DNA from: Arachis hypogaea
Lineage: Eukaryota; Streptophyta; Magnoliopsida; Fabales; Fabaceae
Assembly (NCBI RefSeq): GCF_003086295.3
Contig: NC_092042.1
Coordinates: 38,859,419 to 38,923,418, forward strand
DNA: 64,000 nucleotides
Reading direction: 5' to 3'
The translations under genes and the position numbers were made by a program. The notes beneath the pieces were generated by a model, which made no database searches, was not told where the DNA came from, and saw nothing but the letters and a program-made list of their open reading frames with translations. Below, piece by piece: positions 1-10,588 of the stretch (its first letter is position 1; the number at the start of each line of letters is the position of its first letter).

Positions 1-738
1 CATATCCATCCTGACAAAATCAGGGAGATCTTTAAGCTCCCTCAACTGAAAGATGACCCAGACTCCTTTAATAGGAGAATGATGAGGGTAAATAAAGGTC
101 TGGACAAGATTCTAGAGGATATATGCATCCCCGAAGCCAGGTGGACCACCAACACGACTGGCATCCCAAATCAACTCAAAAGAGAAGATCTCAAACTAGT
201 AGCCAGAGGCTGGCTGGATTTTATTGGGCGTTCCATATTATCCACCAGCAACCGTTCTGAAGTTACTGTTAAAAGAGCAGTGATGATTCACTGCATCATG
301 TTGGGAAAAGAAGTAGAGGTTCATCAACTGATCTCGTGTGAACTATACAAAATAGCAAACAAGAATTCCAAGGACGCCAGATTGGCCTATCCAAGCTTAA
401 TTTCTATGCTCTGCAGAGATGCTGGAGTGAAGATGGGAATAACAGAGTATATCTCAGTTGAAAGGCCAATCACTAGAATATCAATGGACAGACAACAGCT
501 GCAGGATGATCCAATCAAGAGGAGAGCACAGGAAGTACTCCCAGAACTTCCTCAATTCGAATATTGGGAACATATTAAAGCATCTATTTCCAAATTGCAA
601 GAAGCTATGAACCAAATAAAGGAAGAACAGAACAATCAAAGTAGCATGCTTTGCAAACTGCTTAAGGAAGAGCAAGGGCGTGATCCAAGGGAGCTGAAGC
701 GCCAGAAATTAATCCTTGAAAAGCACCCCACAGACTAG
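1..738 (+). CDS. ORF2 of Athila-type element, 5' end cut by window edge
   Basis: The frame is open from base 1, so the N-terminus lies outside the window. It encodes the same protein as the ORF2 copies at 56386-57308 and 29079-29913, with a conserved core that includes ARGWLDFIGRSI and NRSEVTVKRAVMIHCIM. This family is usually annotated as 'putative plant transposon protein'; its function is unknown. The C-terminal part (about residues 160-225) is rich in Lys, Gln and Glu and looks coiled-coil prone. Against the 56.4-kb copy a 5-base deletion near base 718 shifts the frame, so it stops early at the TAG at 736-738. In this element class ORF2 lies between pol and the 3' LTR. Confidence 0.75.
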   Translation, partial: HIHPDKIREIFKLPQLKDDPDSFNRRMMRVNKGLDKILEDICIPEARWTTNTTGIPNQLKREDLKLVARGWLDFIGRSILSTSNRSEVTVKRAVMIHCIMLGKEVEVHQLISCELYKIANKNSKDARLAYPSLISMLCRDAGVKMGITEYISVERPITRISMDRQQLQDDPIKRRAQEVLPELPQFEYWEHIKASISKLQEAMNQIKEEQNNQSSMLCKLLKEEQGRDPRELKRQKLILEKHPTD

Positions 739-918
739 AGGAACATCTACTTCTCAAAATACAGGTTGTTGAGTTCTAATTTTAGCTTTAACTCTGTGAT
801 AGTGTTATTATAGAAATTTACCTTAGAAGATATATAGTAGTAGTAGTAGTAGTAATTAGCATATCTATTCTGGTTTTATTTCCAATTAAGTTATAATTTA
901 TTTTTCTCATCATCATCA
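739..918 (+). other. 3' tail downstream of ORF2 (non-coding)
   Basis: Non-coding sequence that is nearly the reverse complement of 56220-56400, the matching tail of the minus-strand element at 53788. It confirms that the left-edge element is in plus orientation. The homology stops near 918, where minus-strand gag sequence begins. Confidence 0.7.
835..854. repeat. (TAG)n microsatellite
   Basis: Six tandem TAG units. The homologous tail near 56315 has only a short ACTACTACT run on that strand, so the repeat expanded in this copy. Confidence 0.9.
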
Positions 919-1425
919 GACATGGGTTAGGCGTTCAACGCCAGAACTGTGCTTCCTTTGGGCGTTCAACGCCAATTCCTTGCCTGTTTCTGGCGTTGAA
1001 TGCCAGGACTAAGCATGGGTTAGGCGTTCAATGCCAGCTTTTCACCCCTTTTCTGGCGTTTGAGCGCCAGAATTATTCCACTCTGGGCTCTGACTGTCCT
1101 CAGAGGGATTTTGGGTAGCAGTTTATTCTTTTCTTGGCTTCCTGCTGCCTTGAAGTGAGGTATTTAATGTTTTCCCACTTCTTAATTGAACTGCTTGGCA
1201 CTCTTCTGTTATTTGTTTTGATAACTGTTGTTCTGTTTGCTTCAACTGGACTTCCATATTCATATTAGCCATTCTTGTTTCTTGCAATATCTCCTTGAAT
1301 TTGGCTAACTGTTTTGTTAGAAAATCTAATTACTGATTGAATTCAGTAGCTTGATCTGCAGGGCTGAGTTCAATAATTACTGTTTTAGCCTCTTCTTCTG
1401 GACTGTTCATTTCCACTTAGGTCCA
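919..1425 (-). pseudogene. Internally deleted gag of an Athila-type element
   Basis: Minus-strand homologue of the gag at 34651-35718. It keeps the initiator and first codons (MDLSGNEQS, start near 1425), then jumps straight to the C-terminal third, so the Gag core is deleted (the equivalent of about 35040-35690 is missing). A stop follows at once. The C-terminal part at 926-1075 carries about five degenerate GGCGTT...AACGCC palindromes, as the intact gag does at its 3' end. The element is dead. Confidence 0.75.
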
Positions 1426-2418
1426 TGATGGAGAATGGGAGATGATGTGGATTTATTTTATTTATTTTATTATATAAAAAAATTATTTTTGAAATAATAA
1501 AATAGAATAAAATAAAAACCAAAATAAAAAATGAAAAATAAAAAATAAAATAAAAAATAAAAAAATTTGAAAATATTTTATGAAGATTTTCGAAAAAGTG
1601 AGGAGAAAGAAAGTGGTTAGGATATTTTTGAAGAAGATATGATTTGAAAATTTTGACCAAGTCAACCCAAGTAATTCTAAAATTATGAGAAATTAAAGAA
1701 AAATATATTTTTTTATTTTTGAATTTTACGATGAAAGAGAAAAACACACAAAAGACACAAGACTTAAAATTTTTAGATCTAATGCTCCTTGTTTTTCGAA
1801 AATTTTGGAGGAAAAACAACAAGGGACACCAAACTTAAAAATTTTAAGATCAAAACACAAAGAAGACTCAAGAACACCTTGAAGACTCACAAGAACAATA
1901 AGAACAAAAGAAAGAACACCAAATTTAAAATTTTTGAAAAACCAAAATAAATTTTCGAAAATTAAAGAAAATTAATAAGAGAACACCAAACTTAAAGTTA
2001 GGCACAAGATTTAATTGAAGAAAAACATAAACCAACACTCTAGCCAACTGAGCTATAAATTTAACGTGATAAATAAAAAATTTTGAAAACTAAAAATTTG
2101 AAAAAGCACAAGAAAAACAAGAAAAGAAAAAAAAAGACAAACCAAAGACCAAACAAGAAAAATTTGAAGATCATGAAGAACACATGCATGAATTTTCGAA
2201 AAATGCATAAATTTTTAAAAACATGCAATTGACACCAAACTTAAAACAGGACACTAAACTCACAGAAAAACTAAAAATTAATAAAGAAAAATAATATTTT
2301 TGAAATTTTTTTTAAAAGGGATAATAAAAGATGCAATTCTAGTGACTCTAAACCAAAAAGACTAATTTTTCCTAATCTAAGCAACAAGATTCACCGTCAG
2401 TTGTTCAAACTCAAACAA
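1426..2418 (-). other. A-rich leader (5' untranslated region) of minus-strand element
   Basis: About 1 kb of A/T-rich non-coding sequence between primer site and gag start. Read on the minus strand it repeats TTTAAGTTTGGTGTC several times (near 1824, 1981 and 2232), the same motif that sits before the 3' LTRs of this family. A block beside the primer site with the core CGTCAGTTGT is shared with the leaders at 28710-28740 and 36225-36250. Confidence 0.7.
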
Positions 2419-2436
2419 TCCCCGACAACGGCACCA
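2419..2436 (-). other. Primer binding site, tRNA-Asp type (degenerate)
   Basis: Reverse strand reads TGGTGCCGTTGTCGGGGA, a decayed form of TGGCGCCGTTGCCGGGGA, which is described as complementary to the tRNA-Asp 3' end in Athila/Calypso elements. It lies six bases inside the LTR end at 2443. Confidence 0.75.
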
Positions 2437-2442
2437 AAAACT

Positions 2443-3244
2443 TGGTGCATGAAATTGCAATCACACTTTTGCAATCCGCACAACTAACCAGCAAGTGCAC
2501 TGGGTCGTCCAAGTAATACCTTACGTGAGTGAGGGTCGAATCCCACGGAGATTGTTGGCTTGAAGCAAACTATGGTTATCTTATTAATCTTAGTAAGGAT
2601 ACCAATTATAGTTATCATTTGACTTGCAAATAAAAAAGAGAGCATGGATTAATTAATACTTATTATGCAGTAATGGAGAATATGTTGGAGTTTTGGAGAT
2701 GCTTTGTCTTCTGAATTCCTGTAACATAATGCTTCCTCACTTTCAAACATGCAAGGCTCCTTCAATGGCAAGCTGTATGTAGGGCATCACCGTTGTCAAT
2801 GGCTACTTCCCATCCTCTCAGTGAAAATGGTCCAAATGCTTTGTCATAGCACGGCTAATCATCTGTCGGTTTTCAATCATGTCTAATTCCGAATAAAATA
2901 TGGACTATTATATATTGCTGGAAAGCTCTGGATGTATACTTTCCAACACCATTGAGAGCGCGCCATTTGGACTCTTGTAGCTCCAAAAAATCCATTCCGA
3001 GTGCAGGGAGGTCAGAATCCAACAGCATCAACAGTCCTTTTTTAGGCTGAGTCAGATTTTTGCTCAGCTCCCTCAATTTCAGCCAGAAAAATACCTGAAA
3101 TCACAGAAAAGCACATAAACTCATAGTAAAGTCCAGAAATATGATTTTTCCTAAAAATTAATAAAAATATACTAAAACTAACTAAAACATACTAAAAACT
3201 ACATGAAATTACCCCAAAAAAGCGTATAAAATATCCACTGATCA
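2443..3244 (-). repeat. 5' LTR of Athila-type element, internally deleted
   Basis: Minus-oriented LTR, on the plus strand TGGTGCATGAAATTGC...CCACTGATCA. At 802 bp it is half the 1.56-1.64 kb of its relatives. Against 53788-55343 the join near 2885 skips about 750 bp, removing the palindromes and promoter. The right end lies directly in the Copia pol pseudogene, so this LTR marks an insertion into that element. Confidence 0.8.
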
Positions 3245-6200
3245 TTGGGTTTGAAACAAAATGGTTAACACAACCAACAATATGAGCTATATTCGGCCTT
3301 GTGCATACCATAACATACATTAAACTACCCATGACTAATGTATATGGAAAATTTTTCATGTCTTTCTTTTCATCTTCACTTGATGGACTTACCTTGTAAC
3401 TCAATTTGAAATGTGTAGCAAAAGGAGTACTAATGACCTTTGCTTTCTACATTTGGATAATATGCAACATGGCTTCTATGTATTTATCCTATGATAGCCA
3501 AAGTTTCTTCTCTTTTTTATCATGCTCGATTCTTATACCAAGAATCTCCTTTGCTGGCCCAAGGTCCTTTATTGCAAATGACATCGCAAGTATTTTAGAA
3601 GCATTCTAACCAACAATAAGCATGTCATCAACATATATAAAAAGGATATTAAAATTATTACCATCAAACTGTTTAACAAATATACAATGATCAGAAGTAG
3701 TCTTCTTGTAGCCTTATTTTGCCATAGTAGACTCGAACTTCTTGTACCATTGTCTTGGAGCTAGCTTCAAGCCATATAAACTATTCTTTAATTTGCAAAC
3801 ATGATCTTCCTTGCCTTTTACCATGAAACCTTCAGATTGTTCCACGTAAATTTCATCCTTAAGATCACCATGAAGGAAAGCAGTTTTCACATCCATCTTC
3901 TCTATCTCTAAATTAAGACTTGTAGCTAGACTCAAAATAGTTCTAATAGAAGATATTCTCACAACCAGTGAAAAGATTTTATTATAGTCAACTTCTTTTT
4001 CTGCCTATAGCCCTTGACCACTAATCTAGGCTTGTACATTGGAGATTAGGAACTTTCTTCATACTTCAACCTATAAACCCACCTGTTTTGAAAAACTTTC
4101 TTCCATTTTGGCAGCGTCAGAAGTTCAAACGTTTGATTATCATACAATGAATGTATTTCATCTTGCATTGCATCAAACTATTTCTTATTGTCATCACCTT
4201 CCATAGCTTCCTCATAACATTCAGGTTTTTTTTTTTCATCAGTCAAGGTCACATATCCATCAGTAAATGTCACATACTCATTAGGAGGATACATCGTTGA
4301 AGGTCATCGCTCTCTAATAGACCTCCTAGGATGGAAACCTGGTGGATCTTCAGGTAGCTCAAGTTGATTATTAACATCATCATTAGCTGGAGCATCAATT
4401 GGATCTCCCATCTGCTAATCGTCAAGAACCAAAGGCTCATTTTTCTGCATATGCTCCTGATCTTGATTCTCTGTCAGTTCTGGTGAAAGAGGTAGCTGAA
4501 TTGGAGTCACTGCTCTCTTGTGATTGACTCTTCTCTGCTTTGTCAATATCTTCAATAGTATGGTCTTTAGTAAACTCTATATCACGCCTTCTTACAAGTT
4601 TTTTTTTTCAACTAGATCATAAAAGCCTGTAACCAAACTTATCTTGACCATACTCAACAAAAATACATTGCCTTGTCTTCACATCCAACTTGGACCTCTC
4701 ATCCTTTGGAACATGAACAAATGCTTTGCATCCAAAAACTCTTAAGTGATCATACATGACATCTTTGCCTAACGAAACATGATTCAAAACATCATTGTCC
4801 AAAGTGATTGTAGGACTTAAATTGATTACATGAGCTGTTGTAAGTAATGCTTCACCCTAAAAGACTTTAGGTAGCTTAACTTTAGTAAGCATACATTTCA
4901 CTCTTTCAATTAGTGTTCTATTCATCCTTTTTGCCAAACTGTTCAACTGAGGTATTTTAGGAGGTGTCTTTTCATGTCTAATGCCTTATTGCTTGCAGTA
5001 CTCATCAAATGGTCTACAGTACTCACCACTATTGTCAGTGCGAATATATTTAAACTTTTTACCTATCTGCCTCTTAACCAATGCTTGGAATTGTTTGAAC
5101 TTTTTCAAAACTTGGTTCTTGAAAGCATAAGTCCAAAGTTTTCTTGAAATGATCATCAATAAAAGTAATAAAGTAAACATCTCCACTAAAAGACCGTACC
5201 TTCAAAGGACAATAAATATCAGTGCACCAATTTCAAGAAGTCTAATTTCTTGAAGGTTAATTCTTCTTGAAGGACAATCTTCCTTATTTTTCAGTCATGC
5301 AATGAGAACATTTCTCCAACTTTGCATTCTTCAATTTGAAAAGAACATTCTTTTGATCAAAACAATTAAGTCATTTTTCACTAATATGATCAAGTCTTCT
5401 ATGCCTTAAGTTACAAACTTCTTTACTTTCAACCGCATTCAAACTACCTTTTGCAATCATGGCATGTATCATATACAAACTTGAAGAACCTTTTTCTCGA
5501 GCCATCTCTAAGTTTTCTTTAGTAAGCTTTCAATGTCCAAATCCGAAAGTGTTTACAAAGCCTTCATTATCAAATCTTTTAACTGAAACCAAATTCAAGC
5601 GAATATCTGGAGCGTGTCTAACATCTTTGAGTAGCAACTGCATTCCCAAATTAGTCTCAAGATAAACATCTTTTACACCAATTACCTTAGCCAAGCCATC
5701 ATTACCCATCTTAAGCACCCAAAATTGTCTGAAGTATACGAAGTGAAGAACTCATTCTTTGGTGTAATATGTATTGAGGCACCACTATCAGTTACCCAAC
5801 TGAACTCATCATTAGAAATAAGATTGACCTTGTACTTATAATAAACAATGTCAACAATGAAAAGATCATTTAAAATATCAGATATACGATTATTACTACC
5901 ATTATCCTTCTTTTCTTACTTATCTTTGTTCTCCTATTTCCAAAGAAAGTAATATTTTTGGACGTGACTCATTTTATGATAGTAATGACACTCAACATTC
6001 TTGTATCTTGACTTGGATTTACTCCTGTTTTTACCTCTACCCTATTGACCTCTACTCTGATTTCTTCTCCTATTTTCAATGACTAATAATTTCGACTGTG
6101 ACGAAGAACTTTGCGTCTTCCTTCTCATCTCTTCATTTAAAATTTCATCTTTAACAAGTTGAATGCTCAGTTTACCATTCAGAGTAGAATTAGTAATAGA

Positions 6201-6299
6201 GATACTAATTGCCTTCCAAGAATCCAGTAGAGTATTTAGCAACCACAGTCTTTGAACCTCTTCTTCAAGCTTGATTCCCATGCTTGACAACTGATCCAA
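3245..6299 (-). pseudogene. Ty1/Copia gag-pol remnant
   Basis: A decayed Copia polyprotein on the minus strand, in order: partial UBN2-type Gag (6042-6299); a zinc knuckle near 5950-5995 whose second and last cysteines are now Tyr; protease and gag-pre-integrase (5530-5718); the RRLDHIS zinc-binding region near 5395; integrase core with RTDNSGEY (4986-5186); integrase C-part (4617-4802); RT with MDVKTAFLHGDL (3714-3962); YVDD catalytic box near 3617-3632; and an RT end with TRPNIAHIVG (3192-3404). Many stops and frameshifts. The 3' end is cut by the LTR at 3244 and the Gag N-terminus is missing. Confidence 0.9.
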
Positions 6300-6745
6300 A
6301 AGAAAATTTAGGTTTATTGCTAACTCAAACTCCTCTTACAACTCAAAATTATCACTCATGGACGAGATCGGTTTGTCTATCCATCAAATCAAAGAACAAG
6401 TTGGAATTCATTGATGGAACCATTTTGAAACCTAAAAAAATGGCTCAATCTATGAAGCTTGGGACAGATGTAACACCTTTGTACTATCGTGGTTGCATTC
6501 TTTCCTAAGAACAAAGATTCTTCAGAGTGTTCTTTGATATAACGTGGCCTCGAAGCTCTAGAACGTTCTCAAGCATAGAGTTTGTGAAGGTAATTTGTTT
6601 CGGATAGCTGATCTTCAAGAGGAGATGTTTGCGATGAAGTAGGAAGATCTATCCATCACTGTATATTTCACTAAACTTAAGGGAATTTGGGAAGAACTTG
6701 ATGTGTTCAAACCAATCCCAGCCTGTGCCTGTGGAGTATCATGCT
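6300..6745 (+). pseudogene. Copia gag, 5' part (interrupted)
   Basis: Plus-strand Copia Gag (UBN2 family) with the hallmark NYHSWTRSV near 6347, then LEFIDGTI. There is a stop at 6506-6508 and a frameshift, but Gag similarity continues to 6745 (YFTKLKGIWEELD). It is cut at 6745 by the Tekay-type solo LTR and resumes in frame at 47893. It starts back to back with the minus-strand Copia gag ending at 6299, so two truncated Copia elements face away from each other here. Confidence 0.8.
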
Positions 6746-6914
6746 TGTAACACCCTACCACACAGAGCTTTACGCTTAAGTCGTAAAATAGAGGTGGTGT
6801 GGTGTTACGACCTCTAAAATAAAATGTATATAGGTATAATAATTGAAAGAATATAATATTCGAGGAGCCTTGAAGGAATAGTTAAAGCAAGATCGTAAAA
6901 TTAAAAGCGCAATG

Positions 6915-8384
6915 TGAAGAACTGAAGATTGATAGTTTAGAAGATATAGTAAACTCTCGTTGTAAGTATAGTTACTAAACCAAGCAATCAACCTTTCTTA
7001 CAAACGTTTGGTTGTCACAAGTAACAAACCCTTTTGAAATTGATAACCGAGTATTCAAACCTCGGGTCGTCTTCTCAAGGAATTGCAGGGAGGTATGTTC
7101 TTATTATTGGCTATGAAAAAGGTAAAATTGGGGGTTTTGGAAATAAGGAAGAAGTATGACAGGTAGTTCAAATGACAATTAAAATAAATAAATAACTATA
7201 AAATAAACTCTTGGCAAGATATGAAATTTCGGAAGTCCTATCTTAGTTATTCCTATAAGAATGGAAGTTAATCCCACTTAGTTAACCTTTGCGTAAGCAA
7301 GGGAAAGTCCAGTGAACCAATTGGTTAGATTTCCCAAGTCCTAGCCAAATCCTAAGGAAAGACTAGAGTTAGTGGAATTCCGGTTAATTAGCCGACATAA
7401 CAATCAATCATGAATAGTTGATAACTCAAGAGCTTCCAGTTAATCAATTAAAGCCAATAGTAAATAATCTAAATTAAAATTAAAGAAAAGCAATCACGAG
7501 TCTGAAATACCTCAAATTATATTTATTAGAAAATCAATCTAAACATAGAGAGTTCATAAACCAAATTGAGAAAATAAATAAAAGAAAAGTAGAACCTGAT
7601 ATGAAGATGAATTAATCCTGAAGTGAAAAAAATCCTAATCCTAAAATAAATTCTAATCCTAATTCTAAGAGAGAGGAGAGAACCCCTTTCTCTAAAAACT
7701 ACATCTAAAACTAAAATTGTGAATTATGAAAAGCCTTCTTATTAATGGATGCATTCCCCCACTTTATAGCCTCTAATCTGTGTTCTCTGGGCTGAAAACT
7801 GGGTCAAAAACAGCCCAAAAGTCGCTGATTGTGAAATCTGGTCCGTACAGGTCGCGGCAAAGTGACGCGGAGGCATCGTCCACACGTTCGCGCGGATTGA
7901 AGTTCGCAGATGCGATGCATCCTTGTGAAGCGCGCGTTCGCGTTGCCTATCTCTACGGCCACTATGACAAATTATATATCAAATCGAAGCCCCAGACGTT
8001 AGCTTTCCAATGCAAGTGAAACTGCATTATTTAGATCTCTGTAGCTCAAGTTATAATCATTTTAGTGCGAGAGGGTCAGGCTGACAGCTTTGCAGTTCCT
8101 TCAACTTCTTGTATTCCTTCCACTTTTGCATGCTTCTTTTTCATCCTCTAAGCCATTCCTGCCCTGTAATTCCTGAAATCACTTAACACACATATCAAGG
8201 TATCTAATGGTAATAAGAGAGGATTAAATAAAAGGAAATAAAAACCAAAGAAGCATGTTTTTAATCATAGCACATAATCAGGAAGGAAAATATAAAAGAT
8301 GCAAATCATATGAATAAGTGGGTAAAGAGTTGATAAAATCCACTCAATTAAGCACAAGATAAACCATAAAATAGTGGTTTATCA
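6915..8384 (-). repeat. 3' LTR of non-autonomous element
   Basis: 1470 bp, on the plus strand TGAAGAACTGAAGATTG...GTGGTTTATCA. It matches 15470-16939 along its length. In minus orientation it has a block with the core TTGGAAAGC near 8010-8050, a GC-rich palindromic stretch at 7855-7965 (pieces such as GCGCGCGTTCGCG), then a TATA box at 7763-7768. Confidence 0.9.
7763..7768 (-). promoter_or_regulatory. Putative LTR TATA box
   Basis: TATAAA on the minus strand within GGCTATAAAGTGGGGG. It lies about 100 bp downstream of the palindromic GC-rich stretch, and the same box is at 16319-16324 in the other LTR. Confidence 0.5.
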
Positions 8385-8614
8385 ACCTCCCCACACTTAA
8401 ACAATAGCCTGTCCTCATGCTAAGCTCAAGAGAAGCTATAAAGGGGTGAAAAGGGATGGTAGAATGTATGCAATGCAACCTATGAATGCAACTACATACT
8501 AAATGCTTTTACTTACTTGGTTAAGAGTAAATAAGTTCTTCAAGACAAATATAAATCAAATTTCACTAATTCAAATCATACAATAAAAAGCAAGTAAACT
8601 TGTAAGAAGATAGC
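8385..8614 (-). other. Polypurine tract module and spacer
   Basis: Just inside the 3' LTR the minus strand reads TTTAAGTGTGGGGAGGT, a polypurine tract, preceded by an imperfect hairpin GCATGAGGACAGGC. The remainder to 8614 is non-coding. Confidence 0.7.
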
Positions 8615-10583
8615 TGATGACAAGTCATCATATACCTATTTTTCTATGCTTTTTCATACAAGAAATTGATGATTTGTGCTTAAATATTGAATGCTTTTGT
8701 ACTTAAATGATATATTTTCTTGATATTTTAATTTTATAAATCTTGTAGAAAATAAGAAGAAAAAGAAGCAAAGAAGCACAAAAAAAGGAGAAAAAAAGAG
8801 CTTTGGAGCACACTTTGAAGTTGGATCACACTTTGGAGGCTTAGGCCACGCTTTTAAAAGCGTGGCCCATGACCAAATTAAAGAGGAAAACAACCAGCAC
8901 GCACACTGCCCTGCCCTTGCCAAGGGCAGGGTAGAATCGTGATGCAAAGTGAGGTTGGAAGCAAGAATTTCGCTAAGGTAAAATCTGGGCGCTCACATCA
9001 TGACCATGCCTCCTTTAAAGGGCTATAACTTGAGCTACAGCCGTCCAATTGATGTGCTTCTAGTTGCGTTGGAAAGCTGACATTCAGAGCTTTCCAACGA
9101 TATATAGAAATCCATATTTGGCGTACAACTGAGGCAGGAACGAGAGGCATCTTTAAGGGCCAAAAATAAGTGAAAATAAACTAAAGTGCTTCCACCAAGG
9201 CTCGAAGCTGGAGCCTCACTCCAAAACAAAGTAGCGCTCAATTTTCTGCCCTGCCCTCTTGGAGAGCAGGGCAATGTCGTGCTCTTCATGGAAAATCAAG
9301 AAAAAAAATTGCTCCTCAAGTGCTTTCACCAAGGTTCGAACACAAGACCTTCAAGGAAGTAAAGGCTTAGGCTTGGCGCACACAAGCGCATCATGGCACG
9401 GTCAAGGAACGTGGTGCGCGCGCAAGACACACATGCAAGGCAATATTGCCCTGCCCTCCCCAAGGGCAGGGCAGCATCTTGATGCTTCCAAGCCTTGGCA
9501 CGCAACGAGACCGCATGCACCATTTCCAGCTCTGCCCTCCACAAGGGCAGGGCAGCCTCCTGGGAGCAAATAATCATGGGTCAAAAGTTCAATTTCATAT
9601 AAATTCAATTCCTCACCAAATTGAATCAAGGCCATCCAAGACCCATTCTCCCTCAAATCCAAAGCAAGCAAAAGCCCACTCAACATGACTCAAAGGCACA
9701 AGAACAAGCTAGAATTAGGATTTTCATTTAATTTGTTTTTCATTTCAATTTCATTTTATTTTGTAAAGCCTATATAAGGCATCATTTCCATCTTTGTAAA
9801 GGGGAGCTCTATTAGAAAAGGCGAGCACACTAGGGAGTATTAGGATTTGAGAGCTCTCTCTCTCTTAGTTTTGATTGCTGTTTTGGAATTTTGGATTGGG
9901 AAGGAAGGAATTCTGTTTCATTCCTGATTTGAGATTCATCTTGTTCTCTTACTGCATAACTCAATTTTCATTTGCTGTTTTAAATCTTCTTCTTCTGCAA
10001 TCTATTCTTTTAATTTTCTGTAACTTCTCTCTTGTTGGATCAAGGAAGGACTTGAGATCTAGACTTGTTTTCTAGTCTCTTCCACTCCTGAGATCTTCAA
10101 CATCCTTTTAATTGCTGCAAATTAAGCATTGCTTTTCTGTTTTTAAATTCTTCAAGGCATTTTACTCTTTTGCTTAAGATCTACTGCAATTTAATTCATC
10201 TTTAGTTCTTCTGTTTGTTGCAATTTACTTTCTCTTGTTTAATTTCTGAAATTCCAGCACCCACTCTCCTTTATATTTGATGCAATTTATATTTCTGGTC
10301 ATTTAAGATTCTTGCAATTTACATTTCTTGCTCTTTAAGTTACTTGCCAATTTACATTCTGCAACTTTAAATTCATTGCCATTTACTTTCTGTTAGCTAC
10401 AATTTCACACAATTCACTCAATGTTAGCTTGACTAAACTAATCACCCACTAAAATTGCTTGATCCATCAATCCCTGTGGGATCGACCTCACTCTAAGTGA
10501 GTTATTACTACTTGATGCGACCCGGTACACTTGCCGGTTGGATTTGTGTGTTGGAAATTCATTTTTCCGCAAAAACACCATCA
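8615..10583 (+). mobile_element. Solo LTR with CTGCCCT/AGGGCAG palindromes
   Basis: 1969 bp, TGATGACAAGTCATCA...AAAACACCATCA, with perfect ATAGC target duplications (8610-8614 and 10584-10588) and no internal region. Four copies of an inverted repeat CTGCCCT...AGGGCAG start near 8907, 9246, 9447 and 9530, followed by a TATA box CCTATATAAGG near 9768. A block near 9013-9105 (AACTTGAGCTACAG...TTGGAAAGCTGACAT) resembles blocks in the other LTR families here. Several open frames overlap the palindromes, but none looks like a gene. Confidence 0.85.
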
Positions 10584-10588
10584 ATAGC

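Noticed and set aside
1385..1822. 145-codon Phe/Ile-rich minus-strand ORF resembling a membrane protein
   Set aside because: Mostly the A-rich leader read in reverse; only the last 13 codons are real gag.
2034..2060. tRNA-like TAGCTCAGTTGGCTAGAG on the minus strand
   Set aside because: It matches a tRNA D-arm and box A, but there is no acceptor stem, anticodon arm, T arm or box B nearby, so it is not a tRNA gene.
9259..9688. Overlapping ORFs of 80-104 codons on both strands
   Set aside because: They arise from the GC-rich palindromic repeats of a solo LTR; no domain, no conserved start, frames differ from repeat to repeat.
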